A DNA stretch of 64,000 bases from Tomocerus qinae (taxonomy: Eukaryota; Arthropoda; Collembola; Entomobryomorpha; Tomoceridae), in assembly GCA_020055645.1 (NCBI GenBank), contig CM034547.1, positions 12,370,513 to 12,434,512 of the forward strand, written 5' to 3'. The notes below the pieces were generated by a model. It worked only from the letters and a program-made list of their open reading frames with translations, was not told where the DNA came from and ran no database searches. Numbering within the stretch: position 1 is the first letter of the stretch; every line of letters starts with the position of its first letter. Of the stretch, positions 37,435 through 52,400 are shown one piece after another. Made by a program: the position numbers and the translations under genes.

Positions 37435-40400
37435 ATGGAGCCAAGACATCATCACCACTCTTTACATAGTTGTCATCTTAAACATCATGGAAATCAAACG
37501 ACGGGGTTCGAGAGGGTGAGTTTCCTTTCGTCTCTTTCAATATTTGATTTAGTATGTTTATAAAAACAAGCTTTTAGTTTTCAAGCAAGTATAAATGATT
37601 GATTTTTGGTAATTACTGTAAAATATCTACGAAAATAGCGATATCATTATTTTATGGCACACCACTTTTCATAGTTTCGTGTTCTTCTTGTAGTATTCCT
37701 ATATTACACCAAATAGATCCAAATGTAAATAGAAGTGTTTAGTTGAGTGATGAATTAAATCATGCACTAAATTTTGATAAAATTAGTCCCAATGGGAAAC
37801 AGAATTTACGGACAAAGTTATTAATATTAATGAAGCATGATATCTAGCGCAAGCTGATTCATCATTCAGATTGTGGTCATTCCAATGTAAAACGCACTTT
37901 GTTCTGCTTTAAATGGAGATGCTAACATAAATTAGCAATGGATCTATCCCATAAGAGGGCAATATCCCGATTATTCTCTTCACCTATCAAGCCTATCAAG
38001 CATATCCAGAATGAAATTAAAACTATGATGACGATGTCATTTATCTATTTAAAGAAAGCATTTAAGCAGGTACAATTGTAACAGGAAACGAGTCCCTTGT
38101 TTGATTGAAAGAAGACTTTCGTTAATTTTTTTTCCTATTCATTCTTTGTAATTGACTAATTCATGTGTTTCACTCCTTAATATTAAAACTTGCTGTAAGA
38201 GACTGCCGCGGAGCAAATGATAATATAAAGTAGCACACATAATTTAAATATGGAATTGTTCTTAATTTCCAAATTCTACTCCTTGTTTCTTGTATTAACT
38301 GTTTCTGATCCTTTAATTAGTAAGCTATAACCTACTATTTATTATTGCAGTTATAGAATGTGAAAGGAATATATTTCAGCATCAGATTTGGTAGTTGAAA
38401 AGATACGGAACAGAAGAATTAGGTAGGACTGTAGGACTACATACCAGAATGTTTAATATTTTTTGTAAAGCTGATTAAATTAGGTACTTACTAAACCTAC
38501 CTAATTTTTGTGCTACCCTGAGATCAAGAAAGTCCATCTCGAGTGGTCTCGAGTAGGTACGGATATTTAAGATAATCTAAACTTCTTTAGTCGACATAAA
38601 TATTTTATTACAGAAGTGAATGGAAGGAATGACGGAAGACTGAAGTGTTTTCACCAATAAAGCGTAGTTGTGCTAAAAATGATAAAAAATGCACTTCTAA
38701 TAATTTAAATGTAAGTTGGACGGTGTGGCTAAACCAAAGATGTAGGAAAGTTGCGATAGTGTTGACAGTTTGTTTCCGGTGGTTTGAATCATTTTGACGT
38801 GCCAGATGATAACACGTAATGTGATATAATTAAATGTAGCACAGTACTTACATTTCATACTCTGCTATATTTTCAGATACAGAGTAAAGAAAATCTGAGA
38901 ATTAAGATAAAGAAAAGTGTGCTAACAATAATTGTTTTTATAACTGACAGAAAGAAAATGTCTAGATAGAATATGCAATCTATTTGCGTATAGGTTTTTA
39001 TACTATTTGCTATGAATGGGTAGTATAAGGTAAATAAACAGTATAGAGAAATAGTATAGGTCTTGGTCTTACGTTTGTTGATAATTTAAAGATACTGACT
39101 TCCGCTGTGCTTTGCATAATAATCTAGCGAGCAATCTCGCTTTTGACTCTTTTGTTTTCCATTTACTTGCTATATCTTCATCTCCTGTCTTTTCTTGAGT
39201 ATGTACAAGCTTATTAACACGTTTGTAAGTTTCTTTAATTATTAATCTACGACAAATGCAACAAAACATGCGTCCAAGCATGTACAGGACTGATTAAAGA
39301 TATTATTTTATAACAGTCATGCACAAATTAAGATTTCATGTAGCTAGTAACTTTTTGTTTTGTAAACAACTTAATAAACCTTGGATATTGTGTAAGCACA
39401 ATAGCTTAAATATAGTAAGTACAACTAAATTAGCGATATTATAATGCCTCTCTAATGCAGTAAAACATTAGTAATGAGTGCATAGATATGTAATGTTATA
39501 AAATTATCAAGTCAAGCAAGAACGGACTTTTTGCATTGTACAACTTTATCACATCTCCGTATGTCCTTTTGTGCTGATAATACCATTTTGCAAATTTAAC
39601 TTTCTCTAGTCTTTTTGCAAAAGAATTAAATGAGATGTGTAAAAAGCGTCAGATGTGTTCGGCATGGGACGACAATAAAATAAAGTAATTTACGGAGTAG
39701 GGAGTCTCTCTTTGCGTGCAATTGGTTTTGCGACGAATTGTAACGAAATAAAACATAACATTACTCTTTGTATTCTACAATTTCTGTTAATCTGCAGATA
39801 ATTCACTTTTTCACTTACAAACTATAAAGAATTTACAGGTCTGTTGACTCCTTAGGTATGGAAGACAGAAAAACATTTTCTTACACGTATTAAATTTCCT
39901 TTCGCATTTTACGCTCAAAAATATACTGAAAAAAACACTTTTACATAAATTATTGACACAATTATATATGACGAATAGCAAAAGTTAAAAACACGATGGT
40001 ACTTGCTACTAGTTAGCACTTGAGGTGTAGTTAGTAGTAATTGCAGTATTTTTTTAGGCGGTAATGCATAGATTTGTCAATTAGTATGATATCAGTGAAT
40101 TAGCCGCGAAAGTTCTGGATTTAAATACACTGTGAGAAATGAGAAAACTGATTTGATACGGAAATTTAATCAGTAAATTTGACAGATTTGAGTAGATCAT
40201 GTTATTTTAAATGCCAAGTGCAATGAATGGAACATTTAAACACATTTTGATTAGCTTTGCTCTGTTTATTACATACAGATCTATATATATGCAAATATTT
40301 GCACTATTTTGTTTTGTTGCTGCGTGCAGTATTTGGACAATTTCAGGGTTCATCGATTTAATGGTTGATTGCCTACTCCCAATGCGTCAATCATCAGATG

Positions 40401-43400
40401 CACTTAGTGTCAGTGAGAACTACAACGAAACCGAAACAAGTCGTAGCAATTTGCGTGGGAATGTTTTTTGTCATGCTGTTACAGTGAATTTCAACTCACT
40501 AAAAAATATAAAGTAAAAGTTAAACCATATCGATAGATTTTTACATGGTTTTCTGTGTACCAGTAGAAATGGTGACCATTAAAATCTAAAGTCACAATTG
40601 AAAGTCGACTATGGAAAGTAGTCAAATAAAATCCCGGCTTAATGTGCAAAACTCAATAAAACAATGGAAAGTGACAGTTTACACACATTTACTCAAATTT
40701 GGTAATAATATTATTCTACTGAAAAGGATATGCCATTTTTTTGGACTGGTATAATCATTCTTTTACAATGATGCGTGTAGTATGATAATAAAAATACGTG
40801 AAACGTTAGTCGCACTTTCTGTTGACAATTTCAAAATAAAAGAAAATACCCATAAAATACACAAATTGCACGTAACATAATTAGGAAGGGAAACTGTCAC
40901 AATGAAATGCGTTTCTGCCATGCCATTTGATGTCACATGATGTTCTGTACTTAAGGCTATTCACAATATGTCATTAAAATAGAATATCATTTATGGTAGC
41001 CACTTATTTGAGGACATCCTTTATTTTCGAGTCTGTCATCAGTCATCATGTCATAAAATTAGTTTGAGAAGACGTGTTCATAGTATTAGAGTATACTTGT
41101 TGTCATTTCTTGGCATGTATTTCAATAAGTACAGGGTGTCAAACTAGGATTCAGGCCCTATGTATCTAAAGAACCGTAAGTAGCACGACAAAACCGTTGA
41201 TACCAATCGAAAGCCAGTGCAAAGTTACATTGAAACACCGGTTTTCATCAACTTATTACTACGCATTCGCTTACACCAGCAGTTCTCCCAAAAAAAGTTG
41301 AGAAAATAAATAAATCACTAGCTAATTCGTGACCAAATCTCTCGCGGGGGCTGAATTTAGGCAGCGGTACTGCGTTGCCACTGTTTCCGCTGTTGCCGCC
41401 GTTGCCGCTGTGAGGTATGGGGGTGAGCGGCAACAGCATAATAGCGGAGACAGTGGCAACAACGGCAACAGTGGCGACACGCTACAACCACTGGCGGCAA
41501 CAGTGGCGACACACTACAACCACTGGCGGCAACATCGGCGACACGCTACAACCACTTGCAGCAACAGCGGCGACACGCTGCAACCACTAGCGGCAACACT
41601 GACCAGCGGCAACAGAGACACATTAATCTGGTTTCCTCTGTGTTGCTCTTTTCTTAGAGCATTGACCTCAGAGCAGCAGTGCACTGGCTTATATTAGGTT
41701 TAGCGGCAACAGAGGAAATCAGATTAATGTGACTCTGTTGCCGCTAGTGGTTGCAGCCTGTCGCCGCTGTTGCCGCTAGTGGTTGTAGCATGTCGCCACT
41801 GTTGCCGCCAGTGGTTGTAGCGTGTCGCCACTGTTGCCGCCAGTGGTTGTAGCGTGTCGCCACTGTCTCCGCTATTATGCTGTTGCCGCTCACCCCCATA
41901 CCTCCCAGCGGCAACGGCGGCAACAGCGGAAACAGTGGCAACACAGTACCGCTACCTAAATTCAGCCCCCGCGAGAGATTTGGTCACGAATTAGTTTGTA
42001 ATTTATTTATATTTTCAACATTTTTTGGGAGAACTGCTGGTGTAAGCGAATGCGTAGGAATAAGTTGATGAAAACCGGTGTTTCAATGTAACTTTGCACG
42101 GGCTTTCGATTGGTATCAACGGTTTTGTCGTGCTATTTACGGTTCTTTAGATACATAGGGCCTGAATCCTAGTTTGACACCCTGTAGATGTTCCAATACT
42201 AATAATAACGTTCTTCTGGCATTTTGTGTTTTACAATAAAGTTAAAACCCATTAATTGCTGCCATTTATTCATTTAATACCAGCTACATAATATTATATC
42301 TAATCAATCATCATAGGTTTTTCGGTTGCAATTTGCTCCATCAAACGACAATGCATATTTTGAAAGAAAAGATGCCTAAACAATAATAGTTTAGTTGTAT
42401 ACGAGATAATTCGAGACAATAATAAACCATAATAAACTAGAAAAGGACGACTTACCTTCCCGATGTGACTACAATGTCATAACATAATGATAAATCACAA
42501 TTAGTTGTCAATGTGGGCATTATAATGTAAAAGAGCAGACTCTGAACTTACAGTAGGTATAGCAGTAGTTGTTTTAGTGGATATAAATTAGGCATAAGAA
42601 ATGTAGCATGTGCCTTGCCTACATTTGGTTAGTGATTGAGGTCTGATTTGGAGTAGAAAGTTTTTGAGGATCTGGGAAGACAATGTCTGTCAGTCAGTTT
42701 GTGTGTATGGCTGCTTAATGTTAAAGGGCTTAAAGATAAGTTGACTTTACACGGTCCAAGGGTTTTAGAATAGAATTACTTCGTTCTACATGTCCATTAG
42801 TAGTAAACTAAACATTATTTTTCTCCTATAGTATTAGCATGTACGTACTACACGATGTAGTGTATATCTTCTCAATTTTCATTGTCTCCACGCTATGATC
42901 ACAATTAGTAGTATAGCATGTATTTTGAGATTCTAAAATGGTCGTTTATATAGTTATGTGCAGTTGGTTTAAGATCTGCATCATTTTGTTCCGTGCTCTA
43001 CTCTTGGTATTTGTTTTTCCTTTTTGTTCTCCTCTCTCTGTCTTTTGTTTCCTTTCCAAAAATCATCATCTTTCAAATGATCTTTAGGATGAGATGCGCA
43101 GAAAAGAAAAGCTTTATCTAGATCCTGTCGTTTTAAAAGCACAAGTTATTTTATATTTTATTGTCCTTTTGATTCCTCTTTTTTACTGTTTCAACTTAAT
43201 CGCATTTTTTGTTTTTCCTCAATCCACTTCATACATACTACTTAACACCAACAGTAAGCACCGATATAAAACAGACACGTCATAACCATCATTCCCTATC
43301 TACGAAAACACTAATCTGTGCAGTAGAATTTAATATCCAAACCAGCATCACAGTTTTAATTCTATTGTTTTCTTTTTTGTTAACCTGCACTCAGAATTTC

Positions 43401-46400
43401 TAATGTCCTAAGTACAATCACAATGCTAATTGTAAACTAATCTTTTACGTTGCGTTCCATTGCTTGGCATTCCAGGTCAAGTCAAATCCACACTGTCTTC
43501 TTTAGGCCAGAAGGTCTTTAAATAAATAACATGAAAGCTTATAGCCACACCGAATAAATGTTAATACTATTAACTTGTACTTAAAATCAGAATCAATGAG
43601 CATTTCACTTGAATACAAAAAGTAGTAAATGGTGGTTGAGGTTGACGTTGATTTTATCTTTGTGCGAGAATGATTTTCACCTTTTCAACAAAAACATTTT
43701 TATCATGACATAATAACATAATCAAACACGCATTCTAGGAATAAAAACCGACCTACATGATTAATTCGAACCCAATGCACTTTTGCAACTTGTCATTGTG
43801 CTACATTTTCTTTTGAAGATTTTCAAGAAATTCCTTATCTACACTTTACCATGGCACAGTCTAGGATTTTGAATATATTTAGCTACTTTTACTTGTAAAG
43901 GAATGTATTGCCCAATTTAGATGAAAATAGAATCTTGAATAAATAGCTATAGGTCTAGGTAAATCATTTCAAACCACCTAACCACATTTTCATCGTGCAT
44001 CATCTTTGCAAATAAATAACAGAGCATCTCGCACATTAAATTTACCTACTTACTTCTCTTTAAGTTCAGTGATGCAATTATTTTATTGTTATCAACATAA
44101 CCAAGCACTTAGGTATACAAATTTATACAACAGTAATTCATCTGGTTACGACAATGTATTACTTACAATTACAAACTGCATAATTGTATAACTCGTCTTC
44201 CCTTGTGTTCATCCATAATTCTATGTATACCACAGCGTGCCTATCTCTTTGCAATTAAGATTAGTAATAAAATCATTTCTAAAAAAATGCACGTGGATTC
44301 ATTAGTAAGCCTTTCCTAATCCTATCGTCAGGAGAATCAAGCTAAACACGCATTTTATCGAAAGCAATAAAATAAATTAGAATCGCACTGGCATTGTAAA
44401 ACTCAAATTACCAAAGTACACCGTGTACTTAAATCTTGTAACATAATCCTTAGCATCTGTTCGAAATCATCTTCGGACACGCTATAATGAACGGATATCT
44501 GAATAATACAAAGGCTTATACTTATGAAATATTATTGGTTTTCTTACAATTGAGTTGCACAATGTAAATTGAACCAGTATTCATCTTTCTAGACGTACAA
44601 GTCAACAATGAACATTTTCTTCACGTTTAGATATTTACAGTGTATTCAACGTAGCATGTAAGATGAATTATTGAAATGCTAATGATCTTGAATTAAAATC
44701 CTATAATAACTAATAATAACATTTACAGAGAATATCACTTACCACTTTTTCATTTTAAGTGCGTTATTAATCGTTTATTTTTCCCTGCAGCCAGTAGTAA
44801 ATAGACGTTCGATTCTTATCATACTACAATCTAATCATAATGATCAAACATTCTTGAAGTGAAGATGAGTAGTGTAGAGCAATTTATGCTATGTGAGTAG
44901 CAATAACTAATGATGTGAATGTCCAACTTGTGTGATGATGGGATGAATAGGAGAGAGCAAGTCTTGACTGTATTGTATACTGGAAAAATGCAGGGGATAA
45001 TAAAATAAATGTACCTATATTTATCTGTATACAGTAAAGTAAGTTACAAAATAGAACGTATCTATCTTCCTATGATGGGATTAAAATAAGTTTCGAGTGA
45101 AGACAGAGCAATAACCTAATATTGTTGGCTATTATTGTAAATTAATTACACACGTCATGGGTGAACATGTGTAGCTTTGTAGTTCGTAGCACACTTAATA
45201 CCCTTTTAAATATACATAATTGCTTCATTTATAACGACATTAATGATCGTAATGAGAAATGATTGCTTGCGCTGCTTTGAATAAGATCTGAACAATCCAC
45301 AGCCATAAGTAGGCATAGAAAACACATTTTTCACTTTTGAGTGTACTTACAAATCCGACTATAAATATATCCAATTGTTCCTAGAACTATCTCTCCATGT
45401 TCACATAGAATTGTTACTCTAAGCAATTGTTACCTGAAATTACATTGACAAAGGTGTACTAATAGACACATACTTTTCAAATCTTGAAGCATAACGAGAG
45501 ATCATCTCTTCTAAATATACAAATCTATTTGCATTATAGAGCAACTTAGGATACTACGGCATTGAATGAACTTGATTGCATGGGGATCCTATTTATCAAG
45601 ATGCTGTCATAACTATAGTCAAAGTTAAATGACGCGTCTTATCTGATTTTACACGTGTAAGTTGTATTTATATTCAGTTCTAAAGCTTACACAATAATTT
45701 CTATTATCTTATTGGAAAAGTAAAAATTCAATTTCTTTTCGAAAGTCGGCTGTTTGTCGGCTTATAACATCGATTACTAGATACGTAATTTTATGTGTAT
45801 TATGAACTTTTTATATTTAGGTAGCTTTGCTTTTTTTTGATGCTTTTGTATATACACAATCACAAGTTGTATGTATATAGACTTTGACATAGTTATTATA
45901 CAATATAGAAACACAATCCAAATTTAAGTACATTGGTATACCTAAATACTAACTTAATTTGGAGAACAATCGCTCATTAAGCATAAGAAAATTAATTCGT
46001 TAGGATTATGAGGAATCACAATTAGAAGATATACCTATTGGAATTATTATTAACTTATTAAATAGCTTTGCACAGATTATTAATTCGAAACTTTAAAGAG
46101 AAACTTTATTCTGAAAACTGACTCGTTAACCTAAAGCTGAACTGCAGTAGTAAAACAAATGAGTGGACATTAGCATTCTTTGTTAGTAACAAAGGGTTTA
46201 AATTGTTTAATTTATCTGCAGTTGTTCCTCGTACAGGTGTATGTGTGAGGAAGCATTAAAAAGCAACTCCTAATCACCACAGTATGAATAGATGGGCTGG
46301 GATTTTATTTTCCTATCTACATGCACATTGTGTGTACTATCTACAACAATGTCATTGTTCGTTCCGTTTTTTTTAATTGTGTCACTTAATATAAGTAATA

Positions 46401-49400
46401 ATAGTAATAAATATCAAACTCTATGCGGAAGAGTTTCATAAATTGTTTTAAGTATGATTTGCGAGTGTAAATACTTAACCTACTGTGGCTTAGGACGAGT
46501 GTTCATGCTAAGTATAGGTATTAAAATCACTAACCGATTTGAAATGCAATCAAAACAAGCCAAAGATTAATGAAGACGGTCAAAAATAGGCCAAAAATTT
46601 TTATTCTTTTTTTGATTACATACAAGCTGTATATTAATTGTCTTATGCAGAATATATTACGATGTATAAAAATTGGCAGATCAAATGTACGATACTAAAT
46701 CAATTTGTATCAAAAACAAAGTAGATTGAACTTTATTGGAAGTCATTATGGAGGTTTACGAGGAATTTTGTTTATCCTGCAGTAAGAAACACATTTCAGG
46801 CTTTATGAACGAAGATTGGTAATTTTTAGCCATAAAAATAGTTAAGTTATGGATTTATGTCTCCCTCGTGGGATTGGTGTACACGCTCAGTGATAATTAC
46901 TACAACTAAAGATTTTATGAAGAGTCGATTAAGGAAGAAAACAAAGTTATTGCTGAATGCTATTCGATTCAGGTCGTAAATTAAAAAGTAAATGAAATGT
47001 TTAAATACGCCTCTTCTGGCTTTGAAGTGCTGTGCAGATTTCTGAGTAATTTATAAATACTCATCTTTAGTCTGTTAGGTTTAGATTATTGTTCTAGAGA
47101 CTGCAGACGCAAATAAATAAGGGCAAGCAATTAGTAGCTGCATTCGTACAAATAACAGTACAGTATAGTGTAAGTGGTATAGTTTACTTATTTGTACATC
47201 ACTTTTATCGGTCTTATCTATGTAGGTAGCTCTGCTATTCAGGAGTGACTATTAAAGTTAGACGGATACGACCTGCTTAAGCCGATTTTTTGAAACAGAT
47301 TCACATAATACTCCGTAGTACAAGCTTAAGTCTATCTCACATGTATATAACTTATAAATCCTTTTGATTATTATGACTACCACAACAATGATATTATGAT
47401 TTGTGTTTATATTCCTATGGATGTGGCTAACAATGTGTTCATGTATTATTGTAAAGAAACTTTCATGAAATAAAGAATATAATTATGTATACAAACAATA
47501 TGCCATCCCCTGCGGCTTCTGACAATAAAATCTCAATCGGATGTCATGTATGCTAAGTATTAGTAGTATAAAATACATAATAACACTGTTTTCATTGACT
47601 GGAATGGTGTTTTTAATTATATCTGTAGATATGCATATACTATGCACATTTGGATGCATTTTTCTACATAAACTATAATTTAATCAATTTAAACTGAAAT
47701 GATAATGACTCTCTTTACACCTTTCCACGAGACATGGATGAGAAATGTTTACACCTGTGCCAATTGTAAAATATCTTTATGACACGCTTTTAAATGTCCC
47801 TTATAGGTTACAATAACGTTGAAATTGTCTAGAAGGACACAATAACATTCTGGATATACTAATTAAACATATGCAAGTGCATTATATGAACTGCATTTAT
47901 TATATCTTAAATTGTGATGGGCAAAGTGATACAAGATGCTTCCTAATTGTAAACATTTATTTATGTAGAGTAACAACATTTACGTAGGTACACGAAAGCT
48001 TATCGTTTAGATTTGTAAAACAAAGGAGTGTGTATAGTAAATAGAATCTTGGCCAAGTTGATTGACTAGATTTGTGTGTAGAATAGAGCAGTGATGATTT
48101 TCCACAGACTGTGAATTGAGGCAGACAATCAGAAGAGCTAAGAATAGTGTGAGAAGGTTAAGAAGCCTCATCCTGTCCTTACAAAGTTATTTAGTTGCGA
48201 ATAGTTTCCTATGCAGGCCAACCAACCAACGAACCAATAAGTTATATAGTTAGTATAGGCAGGTATAGGTAGATCATGTTCTTTTATTATGATGTCTACC
48301 TTAACTTGTTGGCTTCCAATCCTAGCTTAGCAGGCCAGCTATGCAATTCACTTACTACAACCAACGTTACGGTTCGCTGAGAATTGGCTTCTTTTTCCTC
48401 TTTCCTTTTTCTTGGACGAACCTACTACTCTGTTATTACTATACGCATGCATGTAGTACATTTAATATAGACCTATGTGCACCTCTATATAAATGTATCA
48501 CGAGCCAAATCAAGACTTATAATATCACGCATATATTAAATATATTAGCCTTCTACTCTATGCCCTACATTTATCTAGCGGATCAATTGAATTAACTAAC
48601 TACACAGAACTAACAAACATAGATAAGTCCACACTTTTGCAGGGAGCAGTTACACAATTTACATTCCTTCAAAAATCAGTTTGACTTGACTCACTGACTG
48701 ACTTACTGACATTAGAGCAAGACGAAAATTGAAGAAGACTGTACTAAATAATCTTATAGAGATTCTTACTATGATTCTAATTCTGTGTCGAAATATCCAC
48801 ACTAGAGAATCACAATAGAATACATAGCCACCCACTCAATACACTTTTTTATCTCAATGCAGCATTAAACAATTAAAATCCTCTTTCTTATCCTTACAAG
48901 TGGATAATGGGTGTAAATAACTACTATTCTTTTTCTATTCTACCTTAACTGTCTTAGGTGAAAACTACCAGTCCGGCACGACACTTCATCACATGCTACA
49001 TGCTATTGTTTTACATAGACCAAATACCAACTCACTCCACTAACTGCGGGAGGTAGGCATTTCTCAAAAGACACGATTGTAAACATTCATTCGCAAAAAG
49101 AAAATGAACGCAGGCTTCGCTTTGTTTATTTCTTTCTATTGATTTCAATTACAATCAAATTCAATTCAATTCTCTTCAAACGGGATTTGCTTTGTTTTCT
49201 TTTTTAACAAGAAATCATGAACAGGAAAACATGATCTTATCTTCTATTTATTACACTAAATGCAATTTAAAATAGCCATATTAATGTCCCTATATAAACA
49301 GTTCATCGCTTATGTGTGCACTAAATGCATCCTAACCAATACACTCAGTACAAATATTTCAGCCATACTACTACTAGTAGAATCTGACTACTAACTGATT

Positions 49401-52400
49401 TTAAACCTACATCATTGGGGCATAATTTAATTAATTTAAATACATCATGTGTGAATTTATTTAATGTATGCATTTAGAAAACTAAGTTAGTTATACGCCT
49501 ATGAATCTGATAAGGTAGGTTTATAATATTCTACGAATGCTACTGATAGTAGGTGTAAAGTCAAATATAAGTTTAGCTTTGGTTTTCATGCCATATGAAT
49601 GTTCTGCATTTAGTATAATAAACTCAGTATAAATTTAAAGTGTCTAGTTTAATAAATGAGTCGATTGTCTATATTTGACATATGAGTGGGAGATGCGTGC
49701 AAATGCAAACAAAATTTAGCACAGAAAATAGTTCATTTAATACGCTCCAGCTGTAAGTGAATGACAAAATTATTTCCTTTTTAGGTCAACAGAATTGCAT
49801 ATTAAATGTCTTGGAAGTTGCAGTTTAGAAATTTTTACTATGCACGTTGCATTGTAACACTTCTGCTTAATGTTCAAGTATTTAGACACATGTACCCATT
49901 GAGACTAATGGCTACACTATAACACGAAACTAAATGCAATTCTTATCTATGTAAAAAGAATGCAAATCAGACTGACTTATTTCTCCATGAAGATGCACTA
50001 GAGCAAGTTTTGAATCACAGTAGCGATGATTTTTAGTACAGTACAGCTATTTAGCGAATTATGTATACATAATATAAAACATTATATAACCGTAAATCAG
50101 AACTTGGATTAATAGAGCAAAGATGCAGTCACACTCAATTGACAGTCAATACTGTTACAAGTCACAGTTCAAGATCAGTAACAAAAAAACATAATTTAAA
50201 ACTATATAGTGAATGTTTAATAATAAAATGTGATGTTTTGTTTATTTTCAGTACGGGGGGTTTCCACAATTAAGCAGAATATTCCCTCCGATATCCTCCA
50301 GTAGTTCTACAAGTTCTTCAACAGATTCCGACATTCGGGTTTCCAAAAGGTTTCGGTTTCATAGGAAATGGTGTGCATGTGTATTTATCGCAGTTCTTTT
50401 CGTGGGGATAGGTGCAGCAGCTGGAATATACTTTGGATGTAAGTTCAGAATATTTCTGTCAACTAATACTATAGTAGTAACATTATTGATTACCTTTTAA
50501 GTTTATATATTCGATATATTATGACTATGACTATAGAAATGGTTATTGTTGTACGCAATTATAAAATATGTTTATCTCACAGATAAGATAGGGATTGGTT
50601 TTGAATGTATAATATCCAGATAAGGATTCATTTAAAAGGACAATCTTAGATGGAGCAAGGACGTATTTAGGGATGGGCTTTAGGGATGCCCCCCCCCCGA
50701 AATCCAAGAAAAATGGAATTTTTTTCTCAAAATAGCCAAAAATTTCATTGTTAGGCCATTTTTGACTCATTTCCTTCAAAAAAGCCAAAAATTTTCATTG
50801 GAAATCTAGCCCCCTCCGAAACTCAGTTCTGCATACGTGCTTGAGATGGAGATCTCAGAAAACGTCATTTTTACAAATTAATAGAGTCATGACCTATTGC
50901 TTTGTAATACTAAATAAATGGAAATACATGAATTGTTCTTATGAGGCATTCAACGATTATTAACAAAATTTTTCAAATGACCAAATGAAAAGTAAATACT
51001 AGGGATGTTCGTGTCATGGATCACACTAATCACACAGAGATGCCTGCATGAACTTAGAGGAACTCGAGACTGTCTTGCAGACTTGTAGTTAGTTGTGTAG
51101 GTACAAAGTGCGTTGTCACTTTCAGGATCAGAAATCAGATTATGAATTGCTTACATCACCAGAATGCCTATTAAACATAGAATACCGTTGCGAGATTGGA
51201 GCAGTAGACAAGCAAGAATCGAGAGGATGGTATCTTGGAATTAAAGTGAACTACTTAATTAAGTCTCTTGTAAAGCTGAATTTAATGAAGTGAGCTATTC
51301 ATTCCACATCCACACTCGAAGTACATTCAGGATTGTTATAATACGCTTTGAGTATTACGTAGATAAAACGGAGTAATTCGTAATACGGATAATTTAGTTG
51401 ATGCAACGTAATTTTTGTGATCTGTTATCCGGAAAGGAGTAGATAGAGTCCGTATGATGTGTATAGAAATGAGAATAAGCTTTCAACTTACTTACTACTT
51501 GGAATTTGTTGCATATTACAATTTCTACTTATGTAATACCTGAAATATTATAAGTGTAGGGCATGAACAAGTTTGTTGTTATATTGTATAAGAAAATCAA
51601 CGTGAATGAAATTATGAAATTCTACGGTTAGAAGTTTGGTTTTTGCTAGTTAAAGAGATTTAGTAGCTTAACATTGTTACTGTTAAGTCTCAGTCTAATC
51701 ATCGTACTAATCTTAGGCTTTATAACTCAGTTTATAAGAAAAGGTTGAAGACATTTATTTTCAGCAGCACTACATATCGGTTTATATATTACGTAGCTTA
51801 GAGCTACTGTAAAGTGTAAAACATTTTGCCAAAATTCTAAATGTACAGTGAGTTTGGTTTCACCATGTGAGACAAAATATCTCTTAAGTCAAAGTACAAC
51901 TACTTTCATAGAGATGATTCCATGAAAATTGCAAATGATGTTCGCAAAAAATCTGGGAATATCCCTACTCTCTCTCTTTAAGTCTAAATATAATCCTACC
52001 AAATCTATTTGCATTTTTGCTTGAAAGAGCTATTATAATTTGTGCATACCAAATTACATCTTCAAGAAAGTTGTTAAAATGCCTGAGCACTGTTATTGTC
52101 CTCCTGTCACCTTCAAAGTTGCAAATTCTCACAAATGTCAGCTATCTAAATGTTTTACATGCTTGTATATCTAATTCCTTGAATGTTTTATTGCATGTTA
52201 ATAGAATTTTATTATAATTATTTAGTTTTATAGTAGAAGATTGAACATTTTAAATTCATTTCTACCCGAGAACGTGCGTTGGTGTGTGATTAGGCATTTT
52301 ACATAATTGAATAATATGTATGTACCATGTACCTAAAGGACTTGCCACTGACAATCTCAGGAAAGTTGTGTCGGCCTATACCTATATAACTATGATGCAG

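Larger units (their letters stand above)
41131..42185. mobile_element. 1.05 kb foldback (long inverted repeat) transposon
   Basis: The element starts ACAGGGTGTC and ends GACACCCTGT, with T before and A after, so CAGGGTG...CACCCTG is bounded by TA. Almost the whole element is two inverted arms of about 500 bases with only scattered differences, joined by about 60 bases of unique spacer near 41643-41700. Each arm has an AT-rich outer half and a GC-rich inner half made of tandem 32-base units. No transposase frame is present; translated frames are low complexity. Confidence 0.9.
37516..50251. other. 12.7 kb first intron of the Corin-like gene
   Basis: Apart from the foldback element at 41131-42185 and the weak minus-strand frame at 39069-39281, I see AT-rich sequence without supported genes. 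Short open frames with hydrophobic translations at 40211-40516, 43094-43403 and 48341-48595 show no domain and no consistent splice partners. Confidence 0.5.

Noticed and set aside
40211..40516. 101-codon frame with hydrophobic segments in Corin intron 1
   Set aside because: It has an ATG and some membrane-like stretches, but no splice partners, no family and AT-driven hydrophobic composition.
41329..41697. Open frame in the foldback element (and its mirror frames at 41744-42068)
   Set aside because: The translation is low complexity from the 32-base minisatellite, and it appears in both arms only because they are inverted copies. No domain or start context.
43094..43403. Two overlapping hydrophobic frames
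   Set aside because: Overlapping in different phases, rich in Phe/Leu from T-rich DNA; no other support.
48341..48595. 84-codon frame in Corin intron 1
   Set aside because: Composition follows the T/A-rich DNA; no signal of conservation or splicing.
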